A stretch of DNA of 64,000 nt from Holacanthus passer (GCA_025331565.1 JAFREQ010000092.1:671001-735000); one strand, 5' to 3'. Positions 48,691 to 60,097 are shown, numbered from the stretch's first letter. Translations and numbers: made by a program. The notes: generated by a model from the sequence alone, not told the origin.

Positions 48691-51600
48691 AGGCTGCCAG
48701 AGACAATAGTATGCTCATGTTATGCTCTATGCCTGATGGATGTGTATATATAAGCATTAGTTGGCCTTAACAATTTCATAAGGTGACAATATGACAGTGT
48801 TCTTTCAACTTATTTGCAGCTCACAAGTTGCCAATTAATGCTGCTTAAACATGCAAATAAAACTGTTTGTATGAAAAGAGTATTTAGATCATGGGATGCT
48901 CCTGTTGCCTTTCTTTCCCAGGGTGAAGTATTGCAGATTCCCTCTTAGCTGAGCAAACTAAAGTACACTCCCATCTTTCATCAATCTTCACATCTACAAT
49001 CTACAGTAACGGAGCTTAAATTGGACAAATGTAGCCAACTGGAAAATAACAGAAGTTGTTTTAAGGTTCAGAGCAGGATCAGAAGACTGGGAGGCTGCAG
49101 GACCAAACTATCACACCATGACATTTGGATATACAGTATAATTTTTCTATTAATGTTTCTGCCTGCTCCTCTGTCTGTGTTGCACCTCAAGCTGTGTCTC
49201 AGTGAGCACACAGAAAAAGTCAGTCGGCGTTGATATGGCATCAGCATCAAATAATTTCCGCTCTGTGTTGGGATTTTAGCGAGAGCCAGTGTCTTATAAA
49301 GCAGACAGCATGCTTTTAATAAATCAGAAATGTTACACGCTGCTCGCCTCGTTTATTGTTCCTTTGCCAATCTATAGGGCATCACATTGGCTTTATACTG
49401 GAAAATAAATCAACTACGAACTTTTAGCATCAGTTTAATTTCCTATACAGACTGCCTTGACTGAAAGAAAGCATAGAAAAAAACAGTAGATGCAGATGCA
49501 GCTTTGGCTGTGTCAGTACCCACTTTCACTTTTTTTTTTTTCCATTTTCAAACTGCTGCTGTACCTGCCTGGTAATATTTTGCTCTGGGGCCGCTCGCAC
49601 CACTGAATGAGAATAAAGAGTCAGGCAATAAAGGAATAAAGAATCTTTCTGCTGTCACCTTTATTTCATCCATAAATGTTAATTAGGTGAAATGTGACAT
49701 TGCAGTGACCCTTTCAACAAAACAGAATGTATCAGTGGTGTAAAGGATTGTGATTATATAGTTGTGAATATTATACAAATTAAACGGAGGCATTAAAAGC
49801 TGCCCTTGCTCATATTTTATATTGTATTAACATTTAAGATTAATTTGCATTCCCTGGTCGCACAATAGACAAAAACAAGCCACATTTTTCTGAATGGAGA
49901 TTTGAATAAAATGATCGAAACAAAGAGGAGCTGATGGTCCAAACGTATGTGAAAGAGGTTGCTTTCAAGTGAGTCCAGATTCATTGAAAGCTCGATAATC
50001 TCCTGCATTTGCATGACATTCTGTTGCTCAGGACAAGACATTCTGTCTCATCTGAACTCAGTAATCACCACAATTCCCCAACACTAATACTGATTGAATA
50101 TCATAAGGTTTTATGCAGAGCGCCTAAGCTATTATTTTCCTTGCATTCTGCCGTACATTTCTAATTTTCTGAGTATTTGTCGAAACATGGTGAATTGCCA
50201 CCTCTCAGTCACTGCCACAAAATGAATTAGTCACACCTGAACGAGTGTAAAAATGAGTTTTGGATTTGTGCAGATGAAACTTTGGGAATGATAGTCGCTT
50301 GAACCAGTTAAACATTTGTGCCAAGTGAGCTTCAGAATATGAATATATATGTGCACATATGCAGAAACCAGCTAAATATAGAATAGAGCTTAAAGTAAGG
50401 TTTAATTTAAGAGGGAGTATAATTCAACAATCACTCAACATAATTGGTATTAATGAGGTATAATTAGTGTAGTAGTTTAGCTCCAGTGGGTGTTGACTCC
50501 CTACAGTGACACAAACAGAGAATTCAGTTCCCTACTCACTTATCCACACATTTTTTTGTTCCATTTATTTTACATTAACATTAAAGATTAACCATCTCAG
50601 TGTCTTATAGTTTTGCATATTTGGCTGTTACATGTTACCATTAGTTTCATGACTCTTGTGTTTCATATGACTTGTGTGCTGATTTGTAATATGTAGTTCT
50701 TGGATATATGTTAAGATATTGTTGTTATTATTGCATATTGTTGCTGATTAGATTTTTGGTCCCCACTTGTCACCAAATTGCCAGTTTCCTCTTTTCTACA
50801 TCTGAATTTCTATTGTTATTATTATTATTTATTGTAGTGTAGTGTAGTAGTTGTTATTGTTTTCTACTCAGTAACTCGATAACCTGGCTCAGATTTGTGG
50901 CTTACTTAAATTATTTAACACTTTGTTATATTATGGAAACTGTACTATGTTATGTGTACATTTCAATGTCAGCAAAAACATGGCTGCAAGCAGAAGGCCT
51001 ACTCTTTCCCACTCTCTCCCACAACTGGGATCATTATTTCTTCCCCCTGTAGAAGTAACCTTCTCTTGGTCAGTGAAAGCGGGAGAGAGCAGCTGGGGGT
51101 GAAACCTTTTCAGGCAATTTCTCTGCCAAGCCGCTCTCCCACTCTGTGGACCCAGTATCACAGGTTAACAGGAATGTTCTCTTAACTGGTTTATTCATCA
51201 CAAATGGCATACTCGATCTCAACTGTGTCAGAGGGGCACTGTGACAAATGATGAGAGTCACTTCATCAGTGACTTTCAAGACCTTAATGGCAGTATTGCC
51301 AATAGCTGGGTCACTGTATGCATGTAAATGTTGCCCATGTTAATACTTCACATTTCCTTTTGAATAGGACAGCCAGTGAATGGCAGCCATATGAACAAAG
51401 GTAAAACAAAGTATTCATATCTCTTTTAGTGTGTGACACTACGGCTGTATTTTACAAGACTATGTGTGTGGTTAGAAGTGTGGTTAAACTGAACTACTAC
51501 TACTATTAGATTTTGAAGATTAGCCGAATAAATGTTCTTGTAGAAGACTATTTAAATTAAAGTCACTGCAAAATGCAAACATTTATAAGTTGAAGCAATT

Positions 51601-52244
51601 CCACCTGGTCAATACAAACTTTAAACTAACTTCTACTTGATGCAGACTCGTGACTCCTGAGCTGCTCTGATTAATTACTGTAAATTAAGCACACATTTAT
51701 AAATTGTATTGTAAATTAAACACCATTTATAACTATCGCTTCACTCATTAAAGTAATAAGATTTTCATTGCATTTGCAGTGTGTGTTTGCAGCATGCGTT
51801 TTCCATAACTCGCCAGTGATTGGTCTGCCAGGGAGGGTAGGTGGAGCTAACACAACAGACTCACTCTTCAGTTCACTTGTGTGTGAAGCGTGTACTCTTT
51901 TGTCACGTCTCTGGTAGCTTTGCGAGTAAACAGTTAATGTGGCCGAACAAACAAAGATCGATAAGTACAGTCAATGAAAACTGACTGACATCACACAGGC
52001 GACACTGTTTGTATCTCTGGTAAGTGGGGTCCATAAACCCACCTGCAATTACCATTTATGTCCATAGATGTCGCCAAAGAGAATGAAATGGAGATCTTTG
52101 AGATTGTGACTTCAAATCTGTGGCCTTTGCGGTGTGATGTTTCTGCTTGTTTCCCCTGAATCTTACAAAGCCTAATATTGTATTTCACAGAAATGTAAAT
52201 TCTTCTGTTGTTGACTGAGGAATTCTATTTCAGTCCAGGCGGGT
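48691..52244. other. intron 2, no gene seen
   Basis: Unassigned AT-rich sequence apart from the low-complexity tract at 50812. Confidence 0.5.
50812..50862. repeat. TTA-rich and GTAGT low-complexity tract
   Basis: ATTGTTATTATTATTATTTA followed by GTAGTGTAGTGTAGTAG. A simple-sequence stretch. Confidence 0.7.
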
Positions 52245-52740
52245 ATTGCTAGCTGCTCTGTGCGGCTATACTTAGGTACTGTTGTGTTTTGAACTAATTA
52301 CTAATGTCAGTGTGCTAACATGCTGATGCTTAGCACATAATGTTTACAGTGTTCACCACTTAGCTTAGCATGTTAGCATGTTGCTGATGCTAACATTTAC
52401 TGATAAGCCCTTAATGGCTGAGGCTGATGGGAAATTTGAATTTTTTAAATGTTAATTATAATTCCTTTATTAGTCCCACAATGGGGAAATTTCCATCCAG
52501 GCTGCCACTACAAGACGCCAACACGCTCACGCAAGTCCGTGAGTGTACCCTGGCAGGGAATCGAACCCAGGTCTTGGTGGCGAGAGCACCGAATCCTAAC
52601 CACTGGACCACCACACCACACAGAATGTTGTTATTTTTGCAGGTATTTGGTCATAAATTAAACTATTGGACAAAGTACAATTTTGACCTGATGACGGTGC
52701 TAGCACCTTTAAGTTCAAGCACCTTAAAAGAGTAACACTG
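52245..52740 (+). repeat. old interspersed repeat, family A copy 3, split by a SINE
   Basis: The left half runs from GCTAGCTGCTCTGTGCGGCT through repeated GCTAACATG-type words to GCTGAGGCTGATGGGAA near 52435. The right half resumes at about 52628 with TTTTTGCAGGTATTTGGTCA and ends at GACGGTGCTAGC. The interruption is the tRNA-Glu SINE. Confidence 0.65.
52461..52617 (-). mobile_element. tRNA-Glu-derived SINE
   Basis: On the minus strand the head (52617-52545) resembles tRNA-Glu-CTC. It has a perfect A box (TGGTCCAGTGG, 52610-52600) and B box (GGTTCGATTCC, 52567-52557). The acceptor stem no longer pairs and the T stem has a mismatch, so it is not a working tRNA. A body of about 50 nt follows, then the LINE-like tail AATTTCCCCATTGTGGGACT AATAAAGG. 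Likely target duplication: AATGTTAATTA (52449-52459) against AATGTTGTTAT (52624-52634), imperfect. Confidence 0.75.
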
Positions 52741-52869
52741 AACTGGTACCAGCCCATGGAGTTAACTACCCACCATGACCCTGAAGTATAACATCACATT
52801 CATTCCCTCCTGTTAAGACATAAAAATAGAAGCCAACCACCCCAAAAGAAGGAAATTCAGGCATTACTG

Positions 52870-52920
52870 TCTCTTAGAACCATAGTTGTATATGCAACTC
52901 CCATCCTGAGTGGTAATTTG
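52870..52920 (+). repeat. fragment of the repeat also present at 45855
   Basis: GAACCATAGTTGTATATGCA ACTCCCATCC, the counterpart of the inverted copy near 45880. Confidence 0.5.
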
Positions 52921-54789
52921 GAAGCGAATTAAAGCATGCAACCAGCAGTAGGTGGGTAACAGTCATGTGTGAGTGGCATCTGCACAGACATCTGTATTGA
53001 TTAAAAGTGAGATGAACAACTGAAAAATGTGTCAGAAAAGCATCTGTTGTAGACAGACAAGGGGGAGAGAGAACAACAATCTGTCAGAGCTGTTGAGGGG
53101 GTGGGGGTTGCTGTCGCTAATTATGACACATTTTTATAGTTCATGTATCATTTTTTTTTATATTTAATACTTTTATTGTTGAAAAAGAGGTTTAGTGTGG
53201 TTCTTGTTAGTAAAATTGTAAAATAAAGACAAGAGGAATTTTAATTAAATTAATTAAATTTGATTACCAAGCATATGATTATCTAACTGTTGAAGCACAG
53301 ATTTAATGTCAAATGTGGGATGAGTCATTCTGGAAAAAGATGAATGGTATTTGAACTCAACACCCAAACAAAAGGACAGCTAGCGGACCAGAGAGATATT
53401 CACTGAATCTGACAAAAAGTGTTTTGGATTAGAATGACTCACCCCACCTTTAAGCACCACCATTGTTTCATTCATCCCTCAGTAAACTTGAATAAGATGT
53501 CAAATGTCAAGTACTTGAAATGGTTCTCAATCAAATCTACCTCAGTGACAAATGTAATTCAAACCCATCAACCTGCATTAGCGCCCGGGCTAGAGGGGGC
53601 TAATATAGACGATATGGAAAAAAAACTGTTTAATGTCAGACATTACTTAGAATCAAAGTGAGGACTAAGTGGACTGTGTCCTCTTATAGAGCCAATAAAA
53701 CCAAACCACACATCAAAGCATGCCAGCGCTCCAGCCCCATAATCCACTTACTAACGGATGAGGATGATGTTATAATGGCACCAGTGCTCCTTATGACTTA
53801 CACTCATGTCATGTAAGTCCTGAATGGAAGAGAGAAGATGTGGCCTTTCTCAGTCTGACAGAGCAGGCATGGTATTAGAGCTGAGCTATCAATCTGTCAC
53901 TTAGTCTCTGGATGCGAGGCATTAAGACACAGGAAGGCGGAAAGAGAGACTATCTGACAGCTACAAGATAGCAAAAGGAAGTTTCTTGTTTTGAATATAA
54001 TAAACTTTATCATTGCCAAAGGGCCGCTGATTGGATTTGATCACAAGTTACAATATTCATGATGGACACTGACAGTTCTCAAGCACCAAATCCTCTTGTG
54101 CATTTGTTCTTAAGCTAACTCCTTAAACCAGGGTTAATGCTGTCAAAGTATAATATATAACACCTACAATAAAAATCAAATGAAACTTGAGTTGTGAGAA
54201 TTATGAGCAATAGGCTTTATGAGCCAGTGCTGATTGTGACATTGAACAAATGTGAAAGTCACAACCCCATTTCACACATGTCAAATGAGGGTTTCTCCAC
54301 TGGAAATGAGTATTAATGACAGAAATGGTTTGAATCATTTCATTCAATTTGGCGTATTTCATAAAAGCTAATATAGCTTGAAGCCGTGATGGTGTTTGAG
54401 CCTGTGTGGTGAGAAGGCATTAATGTAAAACCACAAACGGCATTTGTCATTATTCTCTTGGAGTTAATGAAGTCATGGTTGTACACTTGAGTCGCATGTT
54501 TTAAGGAGACAAAAAGACTTTTCTTAATGTAGTGCATCATCAGAGGTTGTGCTGCCTTTAATGCCACTATACTGCACAGGGAATTTTTATGAGATTATAC
54601 TGTAGCTTTCTGTCATATTATTCTGATGGCATATGTCATTGTTTGTAGAAAAATGAAACAGCCCAGTAAAAATTATTGCAGTCCGTGTGTTGTCTTCAGC
54701 TCATTTATCTCAAAGCTGGAACAAGCTCCTACTTCTGCACTTAAGTAAAGATGTATGGGTGTTATTTGGAGATGTGTTAACGTCTGAGA

Positions 54790-55020
54790 TGGATGGTAAC
54801 GTTGGTCTGCCAGTCGGTCCACCACTTTGGTCCAGGCTGAAATATCACAACAACCGTTGGATGAAATTTGGTAGAGACATTAAAGGTTCCCAGACGATAT
54901 ATTCCAAAGATGGTGATGCCCTGACTTTTCCCCTAGTGTCACCATGGGGTTGACATTTGCTGTTTTCTCTCAAGAACTGAATGGAATGGCATAGAACTTG
55001 GTACACAAATTCAATGTTCC
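54790..55020 (-). repeat. old interspersed repeat, family A copy 4 (inverted)
   Basis: Plus strand reads CCAGTCGGTCCACCACTTTG, then CAACAACCGTTGGATGAAAT and GATGCCCTGACTTTTCCCCT. The reverse complement gives the NNAACAGTTGTTGAG-type block found at 37145. The 88-codon frame at 54687-54953 overlaps it and is discounted. Confidence 0.55.
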
Positions 55021-55267
55021 CTCCTAATAGTCGACCAAACCTTTAGTTGATGAGAAGAGTCTTAATGGACCAAGTTTTCATTGGTTGAATAGGCACCAAA
55101 ATTAAAAAAAAAAAAAACCCTCACATTCCATTTGGAGGTTGTGCCTTATTGTTAGGGTCAGGACAAAAGTATCAGGGGCTCCCCTGTTGTAACACTGACC
55201 TTTTCTCTTGTAACACAGAAGTTGCTAAATGCTGATAACTGTAGCTAGTTAGTTACCTCAGTTAGCC

Positions 55268-55520
55268 ATGCAGCTAACTTTGGAAGGGTCTGGGGCGAGG
55301 GGGGCCAGGCGGGGTGTGCTGGCTGGAAGCAGCATTGGGATGATCACCAGTACTGGAGCCCGGCACAGTAGCCTCCCAGTGTATATGGCCGGCCAAACAC
55401 CAAAGTTTGATGACAGGGAATACAGTACCAAGGTAATTTCCAATGGCTTTAACCAGGAATTTGACTTTGGCGACAACAAAGACCTGCGGGGTCAGGAGAG
55501 GTCTGAAGCAGGAAATTGGT
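55268..55520. other. GC-rich patch with two long overlapping frames, unrecognised
   Basis: A locally GC-rich segment (GGGGCGAGGGGGGCCAGGCG onward) in AT-rich intron. It opens a 121-codon plus-strand frame (55268-55633) and a 73-codon minus-strand frame (55258-55479). Neither matches a protein I know. The words GCTAGTTAGTTACCTCAG before it suggest a repeat border, so a degraded transposon part is the most likely origin. Confidence 0.3.
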
Positions 55521-57125
55521 CAGTATGCATCGTACATCGTGTTGATAAGTCCGAGAGTATCTGCTTTTGTCAAGTTGGGCGTTATTTATTCGTGTATGTT
55601 GAACAAGACTTGTGTTATACTGTGTTGAAATAAATTAACAAACTGGTCAGTCTCCTTGCTGGTTGTTCCAGCACATTCTGAATATAGCTGTTGCAGCTGG
55701 AAATGAAATTGATGAAGTTGTGAGCCATAAAACCAAAAGAGTAAGCTGAAAGACATTAAAATGGTTTGTAGAGTTGAGGGGAACTACAGTTTGGTGAATA
55801 CTGTGTGTGATTTGTCACTGTGTCACCCCTTGCACCATTGTTAATACAAAGATATTGATTATTGCCATTTTAATCAATAGGAAAGTGCTGATGAAACCTT
55901 AACACTACAATACATGATTAAGCCCAGCTTTTCGTTTATAGCATCTTATTATAAGATGATTGAAGATCATACAAATGAATACTCTCCAAATTCATTTTTC
56001 ATCTACATGTGATAGTGCCCATTGTATTTACTCTACTGTCACTGTATTATTTGAGTTTGAATAGGAGACTTCATCAGTGACTTTCAAAGTGCTGAAAATT
56101 TAATCACTACAAACCAAATTACTCTGGTCTCCTTTTTGACCACTGTGCATGCAGATTTACTGCATAAGTGGCCCATATCATGGTGCCATTTGTTAATGTC
56201 CTTGAGTATGCAGATTAAGCAAACAACTTATGCAAATAGGCTGCTACTTTTTGCCAATTTAAATTAATATGAGCAACTGAAACGCTCATTTTTTATTCAG
56301 CCTCAGAATTTCTAATATGTTTGAAAAGGGATTTTTCTTTTATGCAAATGACTGATTAAAATCTATTTTTCATTTCATCATTTTTGCTTGTCTTTCCATA
56401 ACTCTGCTTGTTTGACTCAACTGACACACAGTTTAGCTTGAATTGGTTTTTTTTCTTTTCATTCTATCTAAATCAGTTTTCACATAGACCTTGTCATTCT
56501 AATGTTTGCCATAGTAATTTACACGCCTTGTATGTCTCACATCACAATCAAAGGGAACAAGAAGTAACATTTTGGATTGGCTTGTGTCGTGCAGGTAGTA
56601 AAGACATCTGTATGCACCTGGATGGAAGGAGAACTTACTCAGTTCTATTGTTCTAATTTTAAATTGGCATGTAATTTTCTGACTAAAAGGGATTCTTTTT
56701 TTTTTTTACTAAAGTTTATCTCCAGTGGCAAAACACTGCAGGCGTTCTCTCTTTGTGCTGTCACCTTGACATTTTCATAACTCTTTTTGACATTTTCCAA
56801 ATTGCATGATGTATCTGATTTTGATTTCAGTCCTCAGCTGAGCAACATCAGATCAGGCCGGATGTGATAAATTGCACATGCTGTACATGTAACATCATAA
56901 GCCCAAATTACAGTCATGTCTGCCTGTTATCTCATCTTTCCTGTCACTTTCACTAAATTACCGCTTTCGGTAACCTTTAAAAGGCAAATAATGAGTAAAA
57001 TGAAACTGCGCAGAAATCACTTCTCATTGCCTTTATTCATGGAGGAGACATGGTCTGATATTCACACTGACAAACGCTGTCTCTCTCCTGTGTTTCCACA
57101 GGCTGTGTGCTTTTGACTTGCATTG

Positions 57126-57378
57126 ACTTTGATCCATATCCTGCTTCTTGGCAAGATTCTCTGACTCTGCTCTCGCCTTTTCTGCTCTCTGTTTGACTCT
57201 CTCTCTCTCGCTGTCTCCCTTTCTCTCCGGTTTCTGTCTGATTCTGTCTCTGTCCCGCCTGCTAACCTGTCCTCGGGGCAGGCTCAGTGCCCTTCATCTG
57301 TCCATCTTGTGCCTGCATCCGATCCTCCACGCCCACAGGTGCTGGTGTGGATGTTCCCGCATCACTCAACCCCACAAA
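57126..57378 (+). pseudogene. decayed tandem copy of the astn1 transmembrane exon
   Basis: This segment aligns with 58715-58947, that is exon 3 and its upstream intron flank. The 18-mer CTTGGCAAGATTCTCTGA is identical in both, at 57147-57164 and 58733-58750. The exon-equivalent part, 57277-57378, aligns with 58846-58947 over 34 codons without a gap. My hand count gives about 74 of 102 identical bases. Conserved residues include LSILCL, IL, R.WC, RI and QP. The acceptor AG has become GG (57275-57276), several helix residues have become His, Arg or Pro, and similarity fades after codon 34, so no matching donor survives. The frame stays open to TGA 57415-57417. I read it as a fossil exon from a local duplication. 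A cryptic acceptor at 57280-57281 after a pyrimidine tract and a TGCTAAC branch-like site means occasional splicing cannot be excluded. Confidence 0.85.
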
Positions 57379-58845
57379 CCGGCTCACAAGTCATTAGAAT
57401 CAGAGAGAAAATGAGTATAATTAAAGTGGTCATGTGACCTGACCCAGTCATCTGGTATCAGCACTTCCTGGAGTGCATGTGTAAGCTGATATTTAAAGTC
57501 ACAATTGACTTCTCTCTCCCATATACATTTCCACAGGCTGTGAGCAGAGCCTCTTTCCTCATGACCCTTTCCTCAGCCAGAGAGACAAGCAGTCAGGCTC
57601 TCATACATGTTTGAACAAACTGCTGGTTAGCCAGACGTATTTAGAAGTGAAAATGAAGCCAAACAATAAAATTACCACACAGAGTGTCCATTGTAAATAT
57701 CACTCAAAGTTTAAAGACTGACTTACTGGTTCAATGTCAACCAGTAGTACATTTTTCCTATAGAATGAGGGATTATTACTGATTATGTGTGTGCTTACTA
57801 TTTTTACATACACTGTTTCCATGAATGGGCTCCACAGCACCCTGAGGAGCAGCAAAGACCGTGGTTGCTGCAACATTTATGTACAATAACTACGTGTTTA
57901 TTTTTATATTTTTCAAAGAAATGTTGATATCCAACATCTGAGACAACTGAACCTTATCTGGCTAAAGGATCTAACTTCTGACTGTACTGTAACATTACGA
58001 AAAGGTTAAGGCAGCTTGTGAGACATGAATGTCTGTCATTGTCTGATTTTACAATCAGTATATTTGTGCATCTTGTGCATGTGAGCTGGTTTTGTCATGG
58101 AATGCATAGAAAAAAAACCAGATCAAGAAATGTCAGATGTGAGTGGTACAGACTCAGCTCTTTTTGATCTCTCTGTGCATCGAATCTTGTCGACACCACA
58201 ATGTTCCCAGACTACGAGCTGAAACTCTGGAAAGTTAATGCACCTGGCGAAGAAATCGTTCAGCACGTAACCATAAAACCAAAAAAAAAAAAAACCTAAA
58301 CAAACAAATGAGATATAACATTTTAATTTACTGTGACTACACACAGCTTCTTTCATACAGACCAACGTGTGGTGTAGATGTTCTCATCTTACTTTCACCA
58401 ATAGAGCAAATACACTTCCCAAATTGTCAAACTATTCCCTTAAAAAACCATAGCTTTAACAGTCTGGGCATTGACCTCACTACTTTCAGTGAGGATGCAG
58501 TTGAAGCTGCTGACCCCTGCTCATATCTCACTTGGCCTTACATTTCTAGAAATCAGCCAAGAGCCATGATCTGAACTTTCCTGAACAGTGCTATCAAGGT
58601 GAAATGAATGCACAGTAGCACGGGAGCCACTGTCATTTAAAAACACTGGAGGTGTTTTTCACTAAATTGCATCTGCAACCTTTTTCATATGGTGCTGTTG
58701 GTGTCACGACTTTCACTTTGATCTGTATTCTACTTGGCAAGATTCTCTGAATCTGTTCTCCTGTTTGACGCACTCACTCTCTGCTTTTTTCCCCTCTGCC
58801 CTTTTTTTTCTGTCTGTGCTCCAAATGCCACTCTCCTCCCCTCAG

Positions 58846-59096
58846 GGCGGGATGATCGCCCTTCTCCTGTCCATCCTGTGCCTGGTCCTGATCCTCTACA
58901 CGCGCAGGCGCTGGTGTAAACGCCGTCGCATCCCTCAGCCCCAGAAGAGCGCCAGCGCCGAGGCGGCTAACGAGATCCACTACATCCCCTCAGTGCTGAT
59001 GGGAGGCCAGGCCCGGGAGAGCCTGAGGAACTCCCGGGGTCAGGGGCCGAACTCCAGCGGTACCCTCAGCATCCGGGAGACACCGATTCTGGATGG
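58846..59096 (+). CDS. astn1: astn1 exon 3: first transmembrane helix and start of cytosolic loop
   Basis: This 251-nt exon enters in phase 0 after CCCCTCAG (AG 58844-58845) and leaves in phase 2. It opens with Gly-Gly-Met and a roughly 18-residue hydrophobic helix (IALLLSILCLVLILY), followed at once by an Arg/Lys-rich stop-transfer cluster (RRRWCKRRR). It continues into a cytosolic segment with the astrotactin motifs ANEIHYIPSVL and SGTLSIRETPILDG. Known topology for the family puts the N-terminal segment outside the cell and this tail in the cytosol. The donor that joins correctly to exon 4 is GTACAC at 59097, which is weaker than the other three donors. The coding part is strikingly GC- and CpG-richer than the surrounding intron. 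A decayed copy lies about 1.57 kb upstream at 57277-57378. Because 251 is not a multiple of three, skipping this exon alone would break the frame. Confidence 0.96.
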
Positions 59097-59305
59097 GTAC
59101 ACGCAGGGTTCGGGTGGATGGGAATCAATGTAATATGAAACGGTTAAATCCTAAAAACAAGCACATGCAGTAGCTGAAAGTAAACTGATTGTGTTACTGA
59201 GATTAATTAAATGTAAATATGTTTTTGGTTTGTTATTGTGATGTTTATTCTCATATAGATTAGTGAGGATATTGTAACACTAATTGATTTCTACCTCATC
59301 CCTAG
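59097..59305 (+). other. astn1: astn1 intron 3 (short)
   Basis: A 209-bp phase-2 intron with a weak donor (GTACAC) and acceptor CTCATCCCTAG. If it were retained, translation would continue in frame for 12 further codons and stop at TAA 59131-59133. Confidence 0.9.
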
Positions 59306-59448
59306 GTATGAATATGATATTACCGACCTGCGTCACCATCTACAGCGGGAGTGTATGAATGGTGGCGAGGAGTTTGCTAGTCAGGTCACCCGTACCCTAG
59401 ACTCCCTCCAGGGCTGTAATGACAAGAATAATATGGACCTCACACCTG
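59306..59448 (+). CDS. astn1: astn1 exon 4: cytosolic loop
   Basis: This 143-nt exon starts after CCCTAG (AG 59304-59305) and ends before a strong donor, GTAAGT, at 59449. It enters in phase 2, completing the Gly codon split with exon 3, and leaves in phase 1. The peptide reads YEYDITDLRHHLQRECMNGG, then EEFASQVTRTLDSLQGCND and MDLTP. This agrees closely with my memory of mammalian ASTN1. The LRHHLQRECMNGG block separates it from ASTN2, which has a quite different sequence here. It forms part of the cytosolic loop between the two membrane helices. No catalytic motif is visible. Confidence 0.95.
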
Positions 59449-59599
59449 GTAAGTTGACTGATGCACAAATAGCTAGGTCAGAAAAGACAGTGTGGATACT
59501 ATACATCTACGGCAAACAGCCTTAAAGCTCCACTCAAATACTTTTTTATGTTAACAATAATTCATGGAGGGGGTCATTCATAGTGACAAACTCACTTTC

Positions 59600-59790
59600 A
59601 CCTCTGACAAACCCACTAAACACTACCTGCTCAGCAACAAACAGACATAGACAACACAAACAAAGTTAGTGAAAAATTCTGTTTCACAAATATTTCCCTC
59701 AGGACTTGGTGGAGAATAAAGCAGAGCTGAAATGAGTGTGAATATTTGACTTACATTTGTCAGGTGGTCAGATCCCGAATGGATGCTCAT
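59600..59790 (+). repeat. old interspersed repeat, family B copy 2
   Basis: Contains ATTTCCCTCAGGACTTGGTG and GAGTGTGAATATTTGACTTA CATTTGTCAGGTGG, parallel to the 3' half of the copy at 48560-48690. Confidence 0.5.
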
Positions 59791-60097
59791 GCTAAATCTC
59801 AGATCCAAACCACAGACATACAAAGTTGGTAAGGTTAGACCATTTAAGAGGTAAAGAACCAGATATGTCTGACAGGCTTTGCTGGATGCCAAAACAAGTA
59901 GATATCGACTTTTTTCACAGCATAAATTTTGACTTGTCAAAGTAGGAACAGCACAGGTAAAACTGAAATTAATTTTACAATAGCTCAATTTAAGTGGTCC
60001 AGTAAACCATGACAGAGACCCAGCACCCACAATACCAGGACCATGAACCCAGCTAACCTAAATGTGATGCACTATTTTTAATGTTATCAGTTATACC

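Larger units (their letters stand above)
40982..58845 (+). other. astn1: astn1 intron 2
   Basis: A 17,864-bp phase-0 intron from donor GTAAGA to acceptor CCCCTCAG. It contains microsatellites, a telomere-like repeat tract, a nested SINE, several old interspersed repeats, and near its 3' end a decayed copy of exon 3. No independent gene was found. Confidence 0.9.

Noticed and set aside
52545..52617. tRNA-Glu(CTC) gene on the minus strand
   Set aside because: The acceptor stem cannot pair and the T stem has a mismatch. A SINE body and LINE-like tail follow, and the unit is nested in another repeat, so it is a SINE head.
57148..57414. An 88-codon open frame as a separate small membrane protein gene
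   Set aside because: Its second half is the decayed copy of astn1 exon 3 and its first half is pyrimidine-rich intron flank, similar to the frame before the true exon.
58765..59133. A 122-codon single-exon gene
   Set aside because: It is astn1 exon 3 with intron read-through on both sides. The 3' extension is discussed only as possible intron retention.
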